Below the pieces are notes generated by a model. That model was not told the DNA's origin. It made no database searches and worked only from the letters and a program-made list of their open reading frames with translations. Both the position numbers and the translations under genes were made by a program. From assembly GCF_001439815.1 (NCBI RefSeq), contig NZ_JYLM01000008.1:62001-126000 (forward strand): a stretch of DNA of 64,000 nt, read 5' to 3'. Positions within the stretch are counted from its first letter, which is position 1; every line of letters starts with the position of its first letter. Shown here in pieces: positions 34,167 to 46,617 of this stretch. The DNA comes from Pseudomonas orientalis (GTDB lineage: Bacteria; Pseudomonadota; Gammaproteobacteria; Pseudomonadales; Pseudomonadaceae).

Positions 34167-35600
34167 TCAGTGCAAGGCGGCCTCTGCGGCCTGGATCGCC
34201 GCAAACTCTTCTTCCGGCGTGCCTGCTACCAAGTGATGCCGGCTGTAGAAAGCAAAGTAAGCAATTAATACTCCATAGATGATCGCCGCGCCAATCACCA
34301 CCCGTGGATCCACCAGAAAGCCCGCCACCACGGCCACGCAGGCCAGTACCAGCGCCACGCCCGAGGTGAAGATGCCGCCCGGCGTGCGGTACGGACGGTC
34401 CATTTTGGGGCGACGAATGCGCAGGGTGATGTGGGCGGCCATCATCAACACGTAGGAAATGGTCGCGCCGAACACCGCCACCAGAATCAGCAGATCGCCC
34501 TGACCGGTCAATGAGAGGCCAAACCCTATAATCCCCGGAATCACCAACGCCAATACCGGCGCCTTGCTCTTGTTGGTCTCGGACAGTTTGCGCGGCAGGT
34601 AGCCGGCGCGGGACAAGGCGAAAATCTGCCGCGAATAGGCGTAGATGATCGAGAAAAAGCTCGCGATCAAGCCGGCCAGGCCCACCAGGTTGACGAAACC
34701 GCCCATCCAGGTCGAGCCGCCGTAGGCCAATGCCAGGGCTTCCACCAGTGGGTTGCCGGATTTGACCAGCGCGTAAGTGCCCGCACCGCCCGGCGCGATC
34801 ACCAGAATCAACAGGGCAAAACTGGTCAGCACCACAATCGCGCCGATCAGCCCGCGTGGCAGGTCGCGCTTGGGGTTCTTGGTTTCTTCCGCAGCCAGGG
34901 GCACACCCTCTACCGCGAGGAAAAACCAGATCGCATAGGGGATCGCCGCCCACACGCCGACGTAGCCGAATGGCAGGAAGCTGCTGGCGCCCTTGGCGTC
35001 GCTCAGTGGGATATCCAGCAGATTGGCGACGTTGAAGTGCGGCACCATCGATACCAGGAACACACCCAGCGCGATGGCCGCGATGGCGGTAATAACGAAC
35101 ATCAACTTCAACGCTTCACCGACGCCAAAGATGTGGATGCCGATAAAGATGACGTAGAACGCCAAATAGATCATCCAGCCGCCGATACCGAACAGCGACT
35201 CGCAATACGCGCCGATAAACACCGCGATGGCGGCGGGCGCGATGGCGTATTCGATCAGGATCGCCGTGCCCGTCAGGAACCCGCCCCAGGGGCCGAACGC
35301 GCTGCGGGCAAAGCCGTAGCCACCGCCGGCGGTGGGGATCATTGAGGACAGTTCGGCCAGGGAAAAGCACATGCACAGGTACATGGTGGCCATCAGCAGC
35401 GTGGCGAGGAACATCCCGCCCCAACCGCCCTGAGCCAGGCCAAAGTTCCAGCCGGCGTAGTCGCCGGAGATGACGTAGGCGACGCCGAGGCCGACCAGCA
35501 GCACCCAACCGGCGGCGCCTTTTTTAAGTTCGCGTTGTTGGAAATAATCGGTACCGACTTTTTCGAAGTCGACGGAAGAACTTGTGGGTTCGCTGGGCAT
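34167..35600 (-). CDS. eat: Ethanolamine permease
   Basis: A 477-residue APC-superfamily transporter with about 12 membrane segments, starting after the conserved GWVLLVGLGVAYVISGDYAGWNFG region of Eat proteins. It should import ethanolamine by proton symport. The gene ends 63 bp before eutB, so the order eat-eutB-eutC reads as one operon. A hydrophilic C-terminal tail (TPEEEFAAIQAAEAAL) is normal. Confidence 0.93.
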   Translation of the reverse strand: MPSEPTSSSVDFEKVGTDYFQQRELKKGAAGWVLLVGLGVAYVISGDYAGWNFGLAQGGWGGMFLATLLMATMYLCMCFSLAELSSMIPTAGGGYGFARSAFGPWGGFLTGTAILIEYAIAPAAIAVFIGAYCESLFGIGGWMIYLAFYVIFIGIHIFGVGEALKLMFVITAIAAIALGVFLVSMVPHFNVANLLDIPLSDAKGASSFLPFGYVGVWAAIPYAIWFFLAVEGVPLAAEETKNPKRDLPRGLIGAIVVLTSFALLILVIAPGGAGTYALVKSGNPLVEALALAYGGSTWMGGFVNLVGLAGLIASFFSIIYAYSRQIFALSRAGYLPRKLSETNKSKAPVLALVIPGIIGFGLSLTGQGDLLILVAVFGATISYVLMMAAHITLRIRRPKMDRPYRTPGGIFTSGVALVLACVAVVAGFLVDPRVVIGAAIIYGVLIAYFAFYSRHHLVAGTPEEEFAAIQAAEAALH

Positions 35601-35683
35601 GGGAAGTACCTTCCATTCTTATTGTTTTTAACTCGGCCTCTGTGTGCCGAATGCGCATCGCAAATACTTATGCGGATCCAAAT

Positions 35684-35770
35684 GTGGGAGGGGGCTTGCC
35701 CCCGATGGCGGCGTGTCAATCAATTCAGTGTTGGCTGATCCACTGCAATCGGGGGCAAGCCCCCTCCCAC
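35684..35770. repeat. REPIN (GTGGGAGGGGGCTTGCCCC type)
   Basis: Two almost perfect inverted copies of GTGGGAGGGGGCTTGCCCCC lie in the gap between eat and exaC, splitting the eut genes into two transcription units. Confidence 0.9.
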
Positions 35771-35808
35771 CTTTGATCGCATTGCAAAAGTGGGCAGGGG
35801 TTGTGGGA

Positions 35809-37329
<1,521 letters not shown>

Positions 37330-37393
37330 GGTGGGCATCTCCTGCTTTTATGTTTATCGGAGTACAGCGCGGCAAGCGCGTTATTAAGCGTAG

Positions 37394-37409
37394 AGCAAAG
37401 GTCGGGCCA
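37394..37409 (-). promoter_or_regulatory. Sigma-54 (-24/-12) promoter of exaC
   Basis: Read on the minus strand, TGGCCCGACCTTTGCT has GG and GC exactly 10 bases apart and differs by one base from TGGCACG-N4-TTGCT. It lies 65 bp upstream of the exaC start, and the divergent gene encodes a sigma-54 activator. Confidence 0.75.
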
Positions 37410-37599
37410 CTGCGTGTGGTCCCGGTAAATCAAGGGGCAGGTTTTGTTTACCAGGCATGACTGTGGCCGGGTCGATACAGACGGGTGACAGTGTGTGCCA
37501 TAAACGGTACAGCCTGTGACCGGCGGGTCGGCGCGGGATTGCAATGGCCGAGTGCCTGGGGGATGCTGGACGTTCTCACGCAGGGAGAATAATAAGAAC

Positions 37600-39519
<1,920 letters not shown>

Positions 39520-39702
39520 CCTACAACGGTATTGCACTTTTATTTATGTCTGGGTTAATAAATAACTGAGGCGTGTAACTTGTTGGTTTCAGCAATATTA
39601 TGTCGATTTTAAATGTCGCGTATTTTGCATGTTTGCTCCACACATTGAGTACATTGAAGCGCCGGTTGTTTAGAAGCTTCGTTACTGTATTCAGGGTGGA
39701 TT

Positions 39703-42700
39703 ATGAGTATTCCAACAGTGTCTGCGCCCCCAATGACAGCGTCCTTCAGATCACTTGCTGTGCGAGGTGAAGTCCATGTAAGTCACACGGGTTGCGTCGC
39801 AATAGATAAAAGCCGCGTTACGATTGAAACAACTAAGGCTCATTCAACGAGTCGCGCCGAGGCTGATGCTGAAGTCGCTAGCTCATACGCCTCATTATTG
39901 TTAGACGGTAGTTATAGAACTTCAATCCGGCCACCCGCTGTGCAGGTCCCGCCGCACTCGACCGTAGCGCTCTGGTACGCCCAATTGGACAGCGCATTTA
40001 AAAGCGAAGAGTTTTCAGCTTGGGCTAAAAAGCAGGGGCTTGATACGCGCTATCTGACGCTGATTCCCGCTCGCGGGGAAATAAAAGGCTATGTGGACGG
40101 CCGGCCCAAAACCTTTTATCTGTCAGATGATTCAGGATGGTCTGATGTTTCCCGCACGCTCCTGGCCATTGGCAGGGTATTTGCTCCTGAGTACGGTCAA
40201 GCGGTGCAATACCCAGGGAGCGGGCAGGACGGCGTGTCGATGACCCTGGTTGCGCAATTCTACAAGGAGCCCGATCTTTTTGACGGCGCCCAAGCCAGCG
40301 TTCGCCTCAAACAGTTCAAGGATCATCCCGGCTTCAATCTGGACGAGCGTCACCTCTCGACCCACTCCGACGCCGCGCTGGCGGCGCATCGGCAAGCGCT
40401 GGGCGATGACGCCAATCGGTACAGGCTGATGAGCGCATTGAACGGCTTGGTCGACGACGCTGGCGGGCGTGTTGATCTGGAGCGGATCAACGTGCCCATC
40501 GATCCTCGCTCCGCGCTGTTTGATCGAGAGCCGAATAATACGGCGAGCCTTGCCCACCTGCTCAAGCTGGAAGGCTACAAAATGCCCGCGAACAGTGCTC
40601 AGGCTCATGCGTTGGCCTCGGCACTGTCCTTTGACCTGGCGCACAGGGCGCCGGGCGTGGACGAAGGCGGCGTAAGGCACATTGGGCAGGGGCTGTCGTC
40701 TACGTCACTGCGCAAGATGGCAAAGCTCGTCAAGGCGCAGACCGGGCCAGATACGACAAGCGCGCCTGGAGCGGGCAGCCTCTTGAGTCGGTTGATCAGT
40801 CATCTTCCAGACAATCTCAGAAAGGCCATGGCGGATTATCCGGCAATCGCCCTCGACCAGCTCCTGCGCACGCCCGAGGCGCAGCGGCTGGGCAGCTTGA
40901 TCCAGGAGGTGCTCAAGGTGATCGACACCCCCACAAGCGCGATTGAAAGTCTTGGCGCAGCCCTGATCCAGGAAGTCGATCCCGGCCTGGCCAAGTCGCG
41001 GTTCAACCTGGCGGGCTACAACTTGTATGGCGCTGATAACGCGGGCGCTTCTTCGGCAGAAATCGTCAAACGCTTTACGACACACCTTGCCGGCAGAATC
41101 GGCAACGAGGGCGCAGCCGTCGCCGCACACCTTTTGTTATCGGCGGCGGCCCCTGAGTTCCTGGTAACAAACATCCCGCCCAATCTTGTGTATGGCTCCC
41201 ACACCTGGACGAATTTTTGTATAGAAGTGTCGCGCATAGAGCAGCAAGTGCCTGGCGCAGCGGCAAACATGACCTTCAGCCAGGTGATGGCGTTCGGTAA
41301 TACGCCGCCCGTTTCGATCGAGGGTGATGACCAACTGGGCTTCGCCGCGCGTGAACCGATCATTGCCTGGGGCATTGCCAACCGCGTCATCGACACCAGC
41401 CCGACTCAGACTTATCCGGATGCGCAGGCCGAGCAGGCCCAACGGATACTCAACAGGCAGCAAAAGGAGCTGCGCTGGGCAAGTAATGCCATGAAGACAC
41501 CACCGACGACGCGCAGGGAACTGGCGCTGGCAGAGTTGAGGCGGGTATTTCCAGAGATAGACCCGACGCTTGAGGTGATGGAGCAGACATCCATAAGGCA
41601 TAAGCCGCTTTCGCTGTTGGATATTTACATGACGGGGCCGATCCGGCCGGACTATTGGGAATCCACGGATGAGCGGCGTTTTCCTTATGAGCGTTTGAAG
41701 TCGCGCCTGTCTGAACTGACACCTGACATTAATAAAGTGTTTGCAACGAAGTTTCAGGAATATCGCAAGGTTCAGCAAAGTGCCTGGGCTATCCAGTTCA
41801 AATATCAGCTGTCACTGCTGCCCATGGCAGACAGGGTGCGTATCAGCCAATCGGACGTCAGTTTTTTTGAGGTGTCCCGCGCCTATACCAAGAACGGGCC
41901 TTGCACCTCAGGGTTGTTCACACCCAGGGAATGCCTGCCTCCAACGCCCAATGCGCAGGAGCTTGAAGCGCTGAAGGGCAGGCACGGGTTGCTGATGAAA
42001 GTGGTGGAGCCTGACGGAAACGTCAGCGCCTACAGTTACTTTCCAGCCGAAGGCAGGATCGTCAAGGAAGACGGCTTTCCGGGCGGACGGATCGACCTGG
42101 ATGATCGTTCCTATTTTGGAGGGGAAAGCGAAGGTTATATTCCAGGTTTGCCGCATGCCTACGCGCAATACGGGGTAACGGATAAAACCCGCGATCCGCC
42201 TGCGCCGGACGGGGAAAAACAAGGTGACTACTTTTCCGTTAAATCGGGTGCGCTCGCACACGCGGCGGGTGGTTATTTCACCAAGGACTACGGTGCCCTG
42301 CAAAAAGAGGCGGCGGGCGTCACCGAGATTGAAAAAGGACGTGCCTACGACGAAAAGCTGAAGGGTTTTTTTCTGAGTCTCGTGCCTTTTTACGACGGTG
42401 TCCAAGACGCGATCAAAGGTGACATAGGCGGGGCGGTATTCAATCTCGGGTTCGACATTCTCGGCTTTGTGATTCCCGGCGCGAATGCTGCGCGCAAAGC
42501 CGCCAAGGCTGGCAAAGGTGCGTTGAATATAATTAAAACGGGTGTCGTGGCGGGTATCGGTGCGTCCGTGGGCTATACCGACTCAGTCGATATTGCGAAG
42601 AACTTAAATAAAGGCGCGCGTGCCGGTTATAAAGATGTGAAGTACCTGGCTGAACACGGTCATGACGTGCTGTCACGTTTGAGAGGGCGTTATGGAAGTT

Positions 42701-42891
42701 ATGATGTCACTAAAACTTATAAGGAGGGCGATATTGTAAAAGGTTTTTTTCACGCGGCTGAGGATAATGTATGGCGACCTGCCGTGGCCGTCTTCAAGAA
42801 CGGTGCCTGGTATGCCTACAACATTGTCACTAAAACACCGTTTGGTGTTCAGTTGGCACAGTTTGGTGCTGTGAGTTCATTGCACAGTTGA
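39703..42891 (+). CDS. Large toxin/effector-like protein (1062 aa)
   Basis: The protein has no Sec signal. The first 70 residues are Ser/Thr/Ala-rich and loosely built, like a secreted effector leader. A long helical body follows. Near 900-960 comes a membrane-interacting stretch, SLVPFYDGVQDAIKGDIG then VFNLGFDILGFVIPGA and AARKAAKAGKGALN, a segment I associate with large Pseudomonas toxins. No catalytic motif is clear. The upstream 180 bp and the gene itself are AT-richer than the core. The next gene (42975) is probably in the same unit. It occupies the gap between acoR and mpl, a variable site. Function unknown. Confidence 0.7.
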   Translation: MSIPTVSAPPMTASFRSLAVRGEVHVSHTGCVAIDKSRVTIETTKAHSTSRAEADAEVASSYASLLLDGSYRTSIRPPAVQVPPHSTVALWYAQLDSAFKSEEFSAWAKKQGLDTRYLTLIPARGEIKGYVDGRPKTFYLSDDSGWSDVSRTLLAIGRVFAPEYGQAVQYPGSGQDGVSMTLVAQFYKEPDLFDGAQASVRLKQFKDHPGFNLDERHLSTHSDAALAAHRQALGDDANRYRLMSALNGLVDDAGGRVDLERINVPIDPRSALFDREPNNTASLAHLLKLEGYKMPANSAQAHALASALSFDLAHRAPGVDEGGVRHIGQGLSSTSLRKMAKLVKAQTGPDTTSAPGAGSLLSRLISHLPDNLRKAMADYPAIALDQLLRTPEAQRLGSLIQEVLKVIDTPTSAIESLGAALIQEVDPGLAKSRFNLAGYNLYGADNAGASSAEIVKRFTTHLAGRIGNEGAAVAAHLLLSAAAPEFLVTNIPPNLVYGSHTWTNFCIEVSRIEQQVPGAAANMTFSQVMAFGNTPPVSIEGDDQLGFAAREPIIAWGIANRVIDTSPTQTYPDAQAEQAQRILNRQQKELRWASNAMKTPPTTRRELALAELRRVFPEIDPTLEVMEQTSIRHKPLSLLDIYMTGPIRPDYWESTDERRFPYERLKSRLSELTPDINKVFATKFQEYRKVQQSAWAIQFKYQLSLLPMADRVRISQSDVSFFEVSRAYTKNGPCTSGLFTPRECLPPTPNAQELEALKGRHGLLMKVVEPDGNVSAYSYFPAEGRIVKEDGFPGGRIDLDDRSYFGGESEGYIPGLPHAYAQYGVTDKTRDPPAPDGEKQGDYFSVKSGALAHAAGGYFTKDYGALQKEAAGVTEIEKGRAYDEKLKGFFLSLVPFYDGVQDAIKGDIGGAVFNLGFDILGFVIPGANAARKAAKAGKGALNIIKTGVVAGIGASVGYTDSVDIAKNLNKGARAGYKDVKYLAEHGHDVLSRLRGRYGSYDVTKTYKEGDIVKGFFHAAEDNVWRPAVAVFKNGAWYAYNIVTKTPFGVQLAQFGAVSSLHS

Positions 42892-42974
42892 TACAGGGAC
42901 GTGTTCAGGTGACTAAAGATTAATATTCATTCGACAGGGAATGTGAATGGTTTTATTTATCCCGAATAAGGTGA

Positions 42975-44057
42975 ATGAAGATGAAGCGTTCAATAACAAT
43001 AACAACGGCATTACTTCCTGTCCGCACTGCGCTTGTATTCAAAGGGCGTATCAATCACAAAAAAGCCTATCGAACTATAACGTGTTCAAAAATAGGTGAG
43101 GTCATTGGCGGCCTTCTGAGGGGCGGTTCCAGAGAGAGTTTGCCGAGCCCGACACGGGTTGACGCGCCCAGCGTCGGGGGTATCACACGTAATAGCGTGG
43201 ATACAGGCCACCAAAGGTTCGATCAAGGGTTCGTGGACTCCAAGGTGAACGGCTTCGACGGCCCAGGCCACGCCAGTGGTACTCGGCAGCCGGGAGACGC
43301 GTCTCCCTCAGGTGCCGGGCAAGCGCCGGAAATGACCGCGTATGTAGAAAAACAGCGAAAGGCCTGGCAAGCCGCCAGGGATGCGCAAATCCGTGACCAG
43401 CTGTTCGGTCAGCCCAGCCCGGGCCGAGTCAATGGTAAGGATGTAGAACCTTTTTCTGCGCGAACCCTTGAGGAAAATGCCAAGGCGGCGGTCAAGGCCA
43501 AGGAGACCGCGCTTCCGCCGACTAACACGACCCTGCTCAAGACCGCAGCGATCACGACGGCGATCAGCGTACCTGTCACGTCGATTGGCATGGTCGTGGT
43601 TGGAAGTGTCAACGAAGCACTCAAGCCACTTATCAATCCGACGCCTGCGCCTGTGACACAACAAAGCATCGAAGAGGGGCGGCTGGTCGATTACGCGCAG
43701 AACAGCGTTTTCCTGTTGGTCAACACCCTGTCGAAACTGCGTGAGGAGCAGTCTGTCGGACCTGACCTGAAATGGGTGATGCAAACGAGAGAGGAGCGCC
43801 TCGACTCGCTTGAGGCCATGATTGGCTATGTCGAGAGGGAGCTGGGTAAAGAGGCCAAGGCCCGGAAAATTGATTTCCAACCGGCGTCCACGGGGCCTGA
43901 AAAAGACGACATCAAAGAGCGAGTGATCGATCTGGAAAGTCGGATGGCTGCTCTTTCTGCCTTGCTGGGGGTCATTAAAATCTCACCCGTGCCCAAGACC
44001 CATACGCCTGTGCTGCCTATAGAGAAAGCGTCGGACTTGCTGGTGGCCCTCCAATAG
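42975..44057 (+). CDS. Membrane-associated hypothetical protein (360 aa)
   Basis: The product has a basic N-terminus, a Gly/Ser/Pro-rich disordered part (about 45-120), one strong hydrophobic segment at about 186-212 (LLKTAAITTAISVPVTSIGM) and a helical, charged C-terminal region with coiled-coil character (about 265-345). The start follows AAGGTGA. It lies 83 bp after the 1062-residue gene and is closed by a terminator at 44094, so the two form one cassette. It may be an immunity or translocation partner, or a second effector. I recognise no family. Confidence 0.6.
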   Translation: MKMKRSITITTALLPVRTALVFKGRINHKKAYRTITCSKIGEVIGGLLRGGSRESLPSPTRVDAPSVGGITRNSVDTGHQRFDQGFVDSKVNGFDGPGHASGTRQPGDASPSGAGQAPEMTAYVEKQRKAWQAARDAQIRDQLFGQPSPGRVNGKDVEPFSARTLEENAKAAVKAKETALPPTNTTLLKTAAITTAISVPVTSIGMVVVGSVNEALKPLINPTPAPVTQQSIEEGRLVDYAQNSVFLLVNTLSKLREEQSVGPDLKWVMQTREERLDSLEAMIGYVERELGKEAKARKIDFQPASTGPEKDDIKERVIDLESRMAALSALLGVIKISPVPKTHTPVLPIEKASDLLVALQ

Positions 44058-44093
44058 GCCTTGACGGCCGGCACCGTGTTGATCCGGCCTACG

Positions 44094-44122
44094 CGCCCGC
44101 CGTATCCCTGCGGCGGGCGTTT
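44094..44122 (+). terminator. Intrinsic terminator of the toxin-like cassette
   Basis: CGCCCGCCG and CGGCGGGCG form a perfect 9-bp stem with an 8-base loop, followed by TTTCG. It lies 37 bp after the stop of the 360-residue gene. Confidence 0.7.
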
Positions 44123-44191
44123 CGCCCTCAGCTAAAGCGTGCGAACTTTCCCACCCTACGCTAACCTGCCTCGATGTTTACGAGGTCAACT

Positions 44192-45541
44192 ATGCACATT
44201 CATATTCTGGGTATCTGCGGCACGTTCATGGGTTCGATGGCGGTTCTGGCCAAAGAGCTGGGCCATCACGTAACTGGCTCCGATGCCAATGTTTATCCAC
44301 CGATGAGCACGCAACTGCAGGCGCAAGGGATTGAACTGACTCAAGGTTACGATCCTTCGCAATTCAATCCGGTGCCGGATCTGGTGGTGATTGGCAACGC
44401 GATGTCGCGCGGCAACCCGGCGGTCGAATACGTGCTGAATAAAGGTTTGCCTTACGTTTCAGGTCCCCAGTGGCTGGCTGATCATGTGCTGCAGGGGCGC
44501 TGGGTATTGGCCGTGGCCGGCACCCACGGCAAGACCACCACCAGCAGCATGCTTGCCTGGGTGCTGGAGCACGCGGGCATGAGCCCGGGCTTTCTGATCG
44601 GCGGCGTGCCGCAGAATTTCTCGGTGTCGGCGCGCCTGGGCGATACGCCGTTTTTCGTGATTGAAGCCGATGAATACGACAGCGCCTTTTTCGACAAACG
44701 CTCCAAGTTCGTCCACTACCGTCCGCGTACGGCGATCCTGAACAACCTGGAATTCGATCACGCCGACATCTTCGCTGATCTGCCGGCCATTGAACGGCAA
44801 TTCCACCATCTGGTGCGCACCATCCCCAGCGAAGGCCTGGTGATCCATCCCACCACTGAGCCCGCGTTGCAGCGCGTGATCGACATGGGCTGCTGGACTC
44901 CGGTGCAAACCACCGGCGTCGGCGGGCAGTGGCAGGTCAAGTTGCTCAGTGACGACGGTTCCCGATTTGAAGTGCTGTTCGAAGGCGTGGCCCAAGGCAT
45001 CGTCGATTGGGACATGACCGGCCAGCATAACGTCGCCAACGCCCTGGTAACCCTGGCGGCCGCGCGGCACGTGGGCGTGACGCCGGCCATGGGCATCGCC
45101 GCTTTGAGCGCGTTCAAGAGTGTGAAACGGCGGATGGAAAAGGTCGCCGACGTGAACGGGATTACCATCTACGACGACTTTGCCCACCACCCCACGGCGA
45201 TTGCCACCACGCTGGATGGCCTGCGCAAGCGCGTCGGTGATGCGCAAATCATTGCGATCGTCGAGCCGCGCTCCAATTCCATGAAGCTGGGCGCGCACCG
45301 CGATGGCCTGCCCGAAAGCGTGAATGACGCCGACCAGGTGGTGTGGTACGCACCCGCCAACCTCGGCTGGGACCTGCCGGCCATCGCCGCACTGTGCACC
45401 GTGCCTTCCAAGGTATGCGACTCACTGGAAGGCATCATCGAGCACGTCAAACACCTGGTCAAGCCGGGCACCCACGTGGTGATCATGAGCAACGGCGGCT
45501 TCGGCGGCCTGCACGGCAAGCTGGCCGAGGCACTCCAGTGA
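44192..45541 (+). CDS. mpl: UDP-N-acetylmuramate:tripeptide ligase Mpl
   Basis: Mpl recycles murein tripeptide by joining it to UDP-MurNAc. The start MHIHILGICGTFMGSMA at 44192 has GAGG upstream and gives 449 residues. The ATP-binding AGTHGKTTTSSML is near 110, and the central and C-terminal Mur ligase domains follow (EADEYDSAFFDKRSKF, YDDFAHHPTAIATTL). Its stop overlaps the GTG of ubiX. Confidence 0.95.
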   Translation: MHIHILGICGTFMGSMAVLAKELGHHVTGSDANVYPPMSTQLQAQGIELTQGYDPSQFNPVPDLVVIGNAMSRGNPAVEYVLNKGLPYVSGPQWLADHVLQGRWVLAVAGTHGKTTTSSMLAWVLEHAGMSPGFLIGGVPQNFSVSARLGDTPFFVIEADEYDSAFFDKRSKFVHYRPRTAILNNLEFDHADIFADLPAIERQFHHLVRTIPSEGLVIHPTTEPALQRVIDMGCWTPVQTTGVGGQWQVKLLSDDGSRFEVLFEGVAQGIVDWDMTGQHNVANALVTLAAARHVGVTPAMGIAALSAFKSVKRRMEKVADVNGITIYDDFAHHPTAIATTLDGLRKRVGDAQIIAIVEPRSNSMKLGAHRDGLPESVNDADQVVWYAPANLGWDLPAIAALCTVPSKVCDSLEGIIEHVKHLVKPGTHVVIMSNGGFGGLHGKLAEALQ

Positions 45542-46167
45542 GCGGCCCGGAACGCGTGACCCTGGCGATGACCGGCGCCTCGGGTGCGCCGTATGGCCTG
45601 CGCCTGCTCGATTGCCTGGTACGTGAAGACCGTGAGGTGCACTTTCTGATCTCCAAGGCCGCGCAACTGGTGATGGCCACCGAAACCGAAGTGGAACTGC
45701 CGGCCAAGGTGCAGATGATGCAGGCCTTCCTCACCGAATACACCGGCGCGGCGGCGGGGCAGATCAAGGTGTATGGCAAAGAGGACTGGATGTCGCCGGT
45801 CGCTTCCGGCTCCGGTGCGCCGGCGGCGATGGTGGTGGTGCCATGCTCCACCGGCACCCTGTCGGCGATTGCTACCGGGGCGTGCAATAACTTGATCGAG
45901 CGCGCGGCGGACGTCACCTTGAAGGAGCGGCGCCAGTTGATTCTGGTGCCACGCGAAGCGCCTTATTCCAGTATTCATCTGGAGCATATGCTCAAATTGT
46001 CGAACATGGGGGTGACCATATTGCCCGCATCGCCGGGCTTCTATCATCAGCCGCAGACCATCGATGATCTGGTGGACTTTGTGGTGGCGCGTATTCTCAA
46101 CCTGCTGAATATCCCCCAGGACATGCTGCCGCGTTGGGGCGAGCATCATTTGAGTGGCGATGAATAA
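45538..46167 (+). CDS. ubiX: Flavin prenyltransferase UbiX
   Basis: UbiX adds a dimethylallyl group to FMN, making the cofactor of the UbiD decarboxylase in ubiquinone synthesis. The start is GTG at 45538, overlapping the mpl stop (GTGA), giving 209 residues as in other Pseudomonas. The flavin motif MTGASGAPYGLRLL is N-terminal, and PCSTGTLSAIATGACNNLIERAADV and LVPREAPYSSIHLEHM are typical. A longer frame read from 45343 is a shadow. Confidence 0.95.
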   Translation: MSGPERVTLAMTGASGAPYGLRLLDCLVREDREVHFLISKAAQLVMATETEVELPAKVQMMQAFLTEYTGAAAGQIKVYGKEDWMSPVASGSGAPAAMVVVPCSTGTLSAIATGACNNLIERAADVTLKERRQLILVPREAPYSSIHLEHMLKLSNMGVTILPASPGFYHQPQTIDDLVDFVVARILNLLNIPQDMLPRWGEHHLSGDE

Positions 46168-46444
46168 GGCGCTGTGGATGGTGCTGGCGCTGCAGCTGAC
46201 CGGCTGCGCCACCGCGCGCACGCTGGATGCGGCGCAACCGGGCGCGCCGGTGGTGTATGCGGGTACCCGGCTGGATCTGTACGCGATCAACGGCGGCTGC
46301 TGCGCCAGGGACAGGTTCGGCGCCGAGGCCCCCAGCTATCCCCATATCGACCTGCCCGCCAGCGCGTTGCTCGATACGCTGCTGTTGCCACTGTCGTTGT
46401 TGACCGTGCTGGGCGTCGGCTTCAACGCCACCGGCGGCCTATAG
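46160..46444 (+). CDS. YceK/YidQ-family lipoprotein
   Basis: The 94-residue protein has a signal peptide ending in LTGC, so the mature form starts with lipidated Cys16. It has ARTLDAAQPGAPVVYAGTRLDLYAIN and PHIDLPASALLDTLLLPLSLL, matching YceK/YidQ proteins (DUF1375) of unknown role. The ATG at 46160 overlaps the end of ubiX; a GTG two codons earlier is also possible. A long inverted repeat follows its stop. Confidence 0.78.
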   Translation: MNKALWMVLALQLTGCATARTLDAAQPGAPVVYAGTRLDLYAINGGCCARDRFGAEAPSYPHIDLPASALLDTLLLPLSLLTVLGVGFNATGGL

Positions 46445-46457
46445 CAAACCTGAAATG

Positions 46458-46573
46458 TGCCAGTCTGTAGGAGCGAGCTTGCTCGCGAAAAACGTCAACG
46501 ATAACGCGTGCTTTCTGAATGAACGCGGTGCCTGTGAGTTTCTCGCGAGCAAGCTCGCTCCTACAGACTGGCA
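46458..46573. repeat. REPIN with 31-bp perfect arms
   Basis: The arms (46458-46488 and 46543-46573) are exact reverse complements over 31 bases, longer than the REP consensus because flanking TGCCAGTCTG is also mirrored. The core is GTAGGAGCGAGCTTGCTCGCG. A half copy of the other REP type follows at about 46577-46594. Confidence 0.92.
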
Positions 46574-46617
46574 TTAGGCAAGCCCCCTCCCACATTGGGT
46601 TCCGTGTTTGCCTTTAT

